From Ignavibacteria bacterium CG1_02_37_35 (GTDB lineage: Bacteria; Bacteroidota; Ignavibacteria; Ignavibacteriales; Ignavibacteriaceae): a stretch of DNA of 33,086 nt. A program made the translations under genes and the position numbers. The DNA lies in NCBI GenBank assembly GCA_001871325.1, contig MNVA01000117.1:1-33086 (forward strand), written 5' to 3'. Shown here piece by piece: positions 32,337-33,086 of this stretch. Under the pieces are notes generated by a model. It was not told the DNA's origin and did no database searches. It saw nothing but the letters and a program-made list of their open reading frames with translations. Every line of letters starts with the position of its first letter. Position 1 is the first letter of the stretch.

Positions 32337-33086
32337 ATGAAAAAAATATTACTCTCCGTCTTAATCTTCCAATTCCTTCTTCTCGGACAAACCGACAAGA
32401 GAGAGAAGAATAATCCGCCTATTTACATTGCTTTTCTCTGGCATATGCATCAACCTATCTACTGGCCTTACGAATCAATTGTAACTACGCAAGCGCAGAA
32501 TAGGTTTCCTTATTCGGTTTTCGATATTCATAACCAAAGAATTGGACCATATACTTCCTGGCCCAAAGACGCAGTCCAAAAAGGAATTTCAGCTGGACTT
32601 CCAAACTTTGGTGCGCAGGTAAGTTTCTCCGGTTCGCTTGTTGAAAATCTGAATAATTTAGAAGCTAATGGAAACGGCAATTTCAGTAATTGGAAATCTA
32701 ATTGGAACGCTATCAAGAATCAAAAAACTTCACTTGGGAATCCAAGATTAGATATGGTTGGGTTTGGATATTTTCATCCGCTGATGGGATTGATTGACTA
32801 TCAAGATATCCGCAAACAAATTCAAATGCACAAAGAAACTTTTGCACAAAATTTCCCCGGCACCTATTCAAAAGGAATTTTTCCACCGGAAAATGCTTTC
32901 TCCGATAGAATGATTCCGGCTTTAGTTGATGAAGGAATTGAATGGGCTTTAGTAGATAACATTCATTTTGAAAGAGCGGTAAATGGATACCCATTTGACA
33001 AAGGGGGAAATATTTACGAATCGAACAAGGCAGATGTTCAAAATGAAAATCCGAATGACTGGATTCAGCTTAACGGAGTTTGGGCT
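32337..33086 (+). CDS. GH57 glycoside hydrolase, 5' part
   Basis: The frame from ATG 32337 is open to the window edge (250 codons, no stop). MKKILLSVLIFQFLLLG is a signal peptide, so the enzyme is exported. Family 57 conserved region 1 is FLWHMHQPIYWP; region 2 is GFGYFHPLMGLI and region 3 is GIFPPENAFSDRMIPALVDEGIEWALVD, in the right order and spacing. GH57 enzymes act on alpha-glucans (amylase, amylopullulanase, branching). The catalytic Glu/Asp regions further on lie outside the window, so substrate type cannot be told. Confidence 0.88.
   Translation, partial: MKKILLSVLIFQFLLLGQTDKREKNNPPIYIAFLWHMHQPIYWPYESIVTTQAQNRFPYSVFDIHNQRIGPYTSWPKDAVQKGISAGLPNFGAQVSFSGSLVENLNNLEANGNGNFSNWKSNWNAIKNQKTSLGNPRLDMVGFGYFHPLMGLIDYQDIRKQIQMHKETFAQNFPGTYSKGIFPPENAFSDRMIPALVDEGIEWALVDNIHFERAVNGYPFDKGGNIYESNKADVQNENPNDWIQLNGVWA

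Overview
The window is about 33 kb of AT-rich bacterial chromosome. The gene repertoire suggests the Bacteroidota/Ignavibacteriota/Chlorobiota (FCB) group, most likely an Ignavibacteria-like heterotroph. Pointers are a PorV/UPF0164-like outer-membrane protein, a NamZ (DUF1343) muramidase, a DUF6174 lipoprotein, a fused DsbD and many short palindromic and heptanucleotide repeats between genes. The lineage is an inference from gene families; no rRNA or tRNA gene was seen.

Layout. 1-5300: a secreted NamZ-type muramidase (+), a SAM methyltransferase (-) and a lysine-2,3-aminomutase-like radical SAM protein (+), separated by long spacers. The spacers hold two copies of a ~190 bp direct repeat and a small hairpin element. 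5299-11374: a gltB-gltD operon (-) for NADPH glutamate synthase, with an 8-nt overlap. 11858-14226: a DUF1697 protein (+), then a DUF6174 lipoprotein plus PorV-like protein pair (-). 14287-15300: a small IS200/REP-type transposase (HUH, Y1) lying between two palindromic end modules, with a transposase-less copy of the same two modules beside it and a third, diverged end module on the other side.

15365-22000: an accessory, probably defence-related stretch, all on the minus strand. It holds a 1171-aa fused restriction-modification enzyme carrying an in-frame 45-bp perfect palindrome, a small membrane protein, a HEPN-like protein with an Rx4H motif, a RelE/ParE toxin-antitoxin pair and a BRO-N antirepressor-like protein. 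Copies of a ~75-80 bp repeat flank the last two modules. An unrecognised 236-aa gene and a ~1 kb repeat-rich spacer follow; the spacer includes a degenerate array with a strict 21-bp period and a REPIN-like palindrome pair.

23822-32245 (-): nadE-dsbD, whose junction is an array of 19 heptanucleotides that supplies both the nadE stop codon and the first residues of DsbD. Next is a four-gene unit (ABC ATPase, ABC permease, LolA-like protein, SMP-30-like protein) with overlapping or nearly touching genes. Last is a two-gene unit (small membrane-anchored protein and DUF1207-like outer-membrane protein). At the right edge a secreted GH57 glycosidase (+) starts and runs off the window.

The metabolic genes (glutamate synthase; glutamine-dependent NAD synthetase; DsbD for periplasmic thiol reduction) look like ordinary housekeeping. 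The less ordinary content is the transposase/MITE-like pair, the accessory island, and simple repeats with a 7- or 21-bp period at several loci that reach into coding sequence.
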